From NCBI GenBank assembly GCA_023398855.1, contig JAEWRS010000113.1, forward strand, positions 1 to 6,842: 6,842 nucleotides of DNA, read 5' to 3'. The DNA comes from Bacillota bacterium (lineage in GTDB: Bacteria > Bacillota > Clostridia > Lachnospirales > Lachnospiraceae). The position numbers and the translations under genes were made by a program. Positions 4,492-6,842 of the stretch are shown piece after piece. Under the pieces are notes generated by a model. It had not been told where the DNA came from, did not search any database, and was given only the letters and a program-made list of their open reading frames with translations. Position 1 is the first letter of the stretch. Every line of letters starts with the position of its first letter.

Positions 4492-6842
4492 ATGAAAAAA
4501 CAAGTTAATTTGTATGCCGGCATCTCCCTGATGCTTATCCTGTTGCTGGTTTTCGGATTATTGCCGATTACAGGAATTGCACAAAATGACAGTACATCAA
4601 AAGTTATTGAATCTTTTGATGTATCTGAAATAGAAGTGAGTGTTCCGGTTGGAACGGCAAAAGAGAATATTTCGTTTCCTGAAACCTTGTCTGGGATTCT
4701 GGTGGAAGGGGAAACGGCTGAGATTCCAATAGCATGGAAAGACGGTGGGATATATGATCAGGATACACCTGGGACCTATACATTTACTGCAGACATTGGT
4801 ACATACCTCTATGGTCAGGCACGCCCGGTTGCAGTTGTTACGGTAACGGAAGCTTCTTATGATCCGACAGGCAGTATAAGCGGCAGGCTATGGCTGGATG
4901 AAAATGCGGACGGTGTGATGGACGAAAGCGAAACCGGAATAGAAGATTATCCGGTAAGCCTCTATAGGGCTGATGATCTGCTTCATGCAGTAGAGACTTC
5001 AACAACCGTTACCAATGGTGCTTACTCTTTTGAAAACATAGGTCAGGGCAGTTACGTAGTGGGAATTGCTCCTGAGATAGTAGGGGGTGTGGAATATCAG
5101 CTGCCACTGGCAGGAATATCTGGTGACAATAAATTTGAAATTGCTGTGCTGGATGAAGATACTGTCATGGCTTACAGTGAAACGATTTTAGTTTCTCAGG
5201 CGGATACGTCAGTACAGTCCTTGAATGCCGGCATTCGGCTGATGTCAGTTAAAAGAATGGCTGCTATATGGAATGCAGCTACTTATGGCCAGCTAAAAGC
5301 ATATGTGGCTTCTGCCCAGGAAAATGATATTATCATAATTTCAGGGAATATAGATTTTCCCCAATCAGAAAGCATTACCATTAATAAGAGCATTACTTTC
5401 AGCTCAGGATCAGAAAGCCAGGTTATCCTTGCACATCCCAGTGCCGGGCGCCACTTCTTGATAGCTCCAGGCAAGAACGGAAGTGATATTGAACTTAACT
5501 TTGAGAATATTGTGTTTGACGGAAAAAAGAAAGGTGGCGGATTTGAAGTTAATACTGGAGTAACCCTTCATGTAAACCTCATTAATTCCGTGATACAGAA
5601 TTGTAACGCTGAAAATGGCGGCAGCTTTCTGGTTCGTACAGGAGCCTCGCTTGGTCTTCAGGGCGGAGAAATATCCGGTAATGCAGCTTCAAAAGATGGG
5701 GGAGGTATTTGCGTTAATTCCGGCAGCCTGACTGTTTCCGGTACTGAAATATCCGGAAACACCGCAGCTCGTTTTGGAGCGGGTATTGCTGTTGATAAAA
5801 GTAATGCCAGCATCCTGGATTGCAAAATCTGTAATAATGAAACCATTACCAGCAGTTATAATAATCGCAATGGAGGTGGGATTTATGGATCGGAATCTCA
5901 AATCAGCGTAACAGACAGTGAAATTTCAAAAAATGAAGCAACCGGAGGAGGAGGTATCTTTCTTTCCATAGGAATGCTGTCAATTGATCATTCACAGATA
6001 TTCAATAATAAAGTGACCATGACTGGCGGCGGCATTTTTATAGGTGCTTTGTCAGGAAATGTAACAAATACCATCACTGACAGTGAAATTTATGGCAATG
6101 AAGCGGATCTGGGCGGAGGAGGCTTAAGCGTTGAAGGCTATACTACACATGAACAGAAAAACAGCAATGTGATCAGCGGATGCAGACTCTTTGACAATAA
6201 GTCGGTTACATTTGGCGGTGCCATCATGACTTCTGGAGGAGATGTTACTGTTGTGGATTCCAATATTTTCAACAATACTTCCGGGTACGGTGGAGCTGCT
6301 TATCTATACAACAGTTCGGCTTTTACAATCAGCGGAGGTGGAATCACCGGCAATGCAGCACTGGCTTCCTTTGGCACCTATGGTGGTGGTCAGGGTGGTG
6401 GTATCCACTTAAGAGCAAACAGTGTTGTTACAGTTAAAGACGGCGCGGAAATCAGCAGCAATGTGGCAGAATCAGTGGAAAGCAATTCCGGATGTGGCGG
6501 AGGAATTTATTTATATCAGAGCAGGCTTATTGTAGAGAATGGTGAGATCATTGCCAACATGGCAAAACGAAATGGTGGGGGTATTTACAGCGAAAAAAAT
6601 GGAATCGTTACCATGGAAGCCGGTAACATCGCCGGTAATGTGGCACCTAACGGCGGGGGTATTTACACGGATAGCCTGGCCAATCTTACAGTAACTTCTG
6701 ATGAAGTGGTTTTTAATGATAACATAGCTGGTAAGGCCAATGCCAAAAGCGATGTTAATATGGGTCTTCACGCACAAAAGATCTTTACTACACATTTCAC
6801 CGTACCATTTGATTTTGCTTACAATAACTTTGACGTTGGATA
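4492..6842 (+). CDS. Large secreted beta-helix (Pmp-like) surface protein, 3' end outside window
   Basis: The frame is open for 783 codons and continues past the window, so the cell-wall anchor (for example LPXTG), if any, is not visible. Domains in order: signal peptide with a lysine start and hydrophobic core (about 1-30, likely cut after GIA); an Ig-like domain resembling Big_4 (about 46-119, with VSVPVGTAKENI and DTPGTYTFTADI); an SdrD B-like domain (about 127-195) with the calcium-type loop WLDENADGVMDESE; a cap (about 260-345, YGQLKAYVASAQENDIIIISG); then a right-handed parallel beta-helix built from at least 12 coils marked by GGGI, GGGG or GGA at about 403, 429, 461, 486, 512, 541, 575, 600, 635, 669, 695 and 721. 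Some coils also carry FxxN, as in FDNKSVTFGGAIM, the pairing known from chlamydial Pmp adhesins. The likely role is adhesion or surface interaction; polysaccharide binding or lysis is possible but no catalytic residues are evident. The ribosome site is weak (GGGATG, 4479-4484). Neighbouring coils share DNA strings such as GACAGTGAAATTT (5914 and 6079), indicating expansion by duplication. Confidence 0.92.
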   Translation, partial: MKKQVNLYAGISLMLILLLVFGLLPITGIAQNDSTSKVIESFDVSEIEVSVPVGTAKENISFPETLSGILVEGETAEIPIAWKDGGIYDQDTPGTYTFTADIGTYLYGQARPVAVVTVTEASYDPTGSISGRLWLDENADGVMDESETGIEDYPVSLYRADDLLHAVETSTTVTNGAYSFENIGQGSYVVGIAPEIVGGVEYQLPLAGISGDNKFEIAVLDEDTVMAYSETILVSQADTSVQSLNAGIRLMSVKRMAAIWNAATYGQLKAYVASAQENDIIIISGNIDFPQSESITINKSITFSSGSESQVILAHPSAGRHFLIAPGKNGSDIELNFENIVFDGKKKGGGFEVNTGVTLHVNLINSVIQNCNAENGGSFLVRTGASLGLQGGEISGNAASKDGGGICVNSGSLTVSGTEISGNTAARFGAGIAVDKSNASILDCKICNNETITSSYNNRNGGGIYGSESQISVTDSEISKNEATGGGGIFLSIGMLSIDHSQIFNNKVTMTGGGIFIGALSGNVTNTITDSEIYGNEADLGGGGLSVEGYTTHEQKNSNVISGCRLFDNKSVTFGGAIMTSGGDVTVVDSNIFNNTSGYGGAAYLYNSSAFTISGGGITGNAALASFGTYGGGQGGGIHLRANSVVTVKDGAEISSNVAESVESNSGCGGGIYLYQSRLIVENGEIIANMAKRNGGGIYSEKNGIVTMEAGNIAGNVAPNGGGIYTDSLANLTVTSDEVVFNDNIAGKANAKSDVNMGLHAQKIFTTHFTVPFDFAYNNFDVG

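Noticed and set aside
4492..6842. CRISPR array or DNA tandem repeat from the recurring GGN-rich strings
   Set aside because: The periodicity is a protein-level GGGI coil repeat inside one open frame. The DNA spacing varies and there are no identical direct repeats with unique spacers.

Overview
This window looks like the chromosome of a low-GC, Gram-positive anaerobe of the Clostridia, most likely a Lachnospiraceae relative. The evidence is indirect: strong Shine-Dalgarno sites of the AGGAG type, an AgrC/AgrA-type peptide-sensing two-component pair, a Gram-positive (Ser/Lys) type I signal peptidase, an Rrf2 regulator with a cysteine cluster, and a secreted protein with Gram-positive surface-protein modules. 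No marker gene fixes the species.

Layout: (1) 1-272, the 3' end of a LURP-one-related (LOR/YxjI-like) gene, followed by a textbook intrinsic terminator at 318-372. (2) 373-887, a gene-poor stretch with one very good sigma-A-like promoter (478-507) pointing right into a GC-rich, hairpin-forming island (about 530-650). No convincing protein is encoded there, so it is a candidate small RNA or a gene remnant. (3) 888-2993 on the minus strand, a two-gene operon for a LytTR response regulator and an AgrC-like sensor kinase. Both starts are moved inward to the ATG that has a Shine-Dalgarno site. (4) 2994-3367, a divergent control region with a perfect 14-bp inverted repeat (3161-3174 and 3252-3265), an 11-bp direct repeat and a small palindrome. 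(5) 3368 to the end on the plus strand, a tight run of three genes: an Rrf2 regulator, a type I signal peptidase, and a very large secreted beta-helix protein that runs off the window. A possible 29-residue peptide overlaps the junction of the first two.

The main interest is the right half. An Rrf2 regulator with three clustered cysteines is followed by what looks like a dedicated signal peptidase and then by a Pmp-like adhesin (signal peptide, Ig-like domain, SdrD B-like domain, at least 12 GGGI/GGA beta-helix coils). The simplest reading is a self-contained surface-protein locus whose expression responds to redox or iron-sulfur state, with its processing enzyme encoded alongside. The divergent kinase/regulator pair shares the same control region, so cross-regulation is possible but not shown. 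The 14-bp inverted repeat could be paired operators or the ends of an invertible promoter segment; sequence alone cannot decide.
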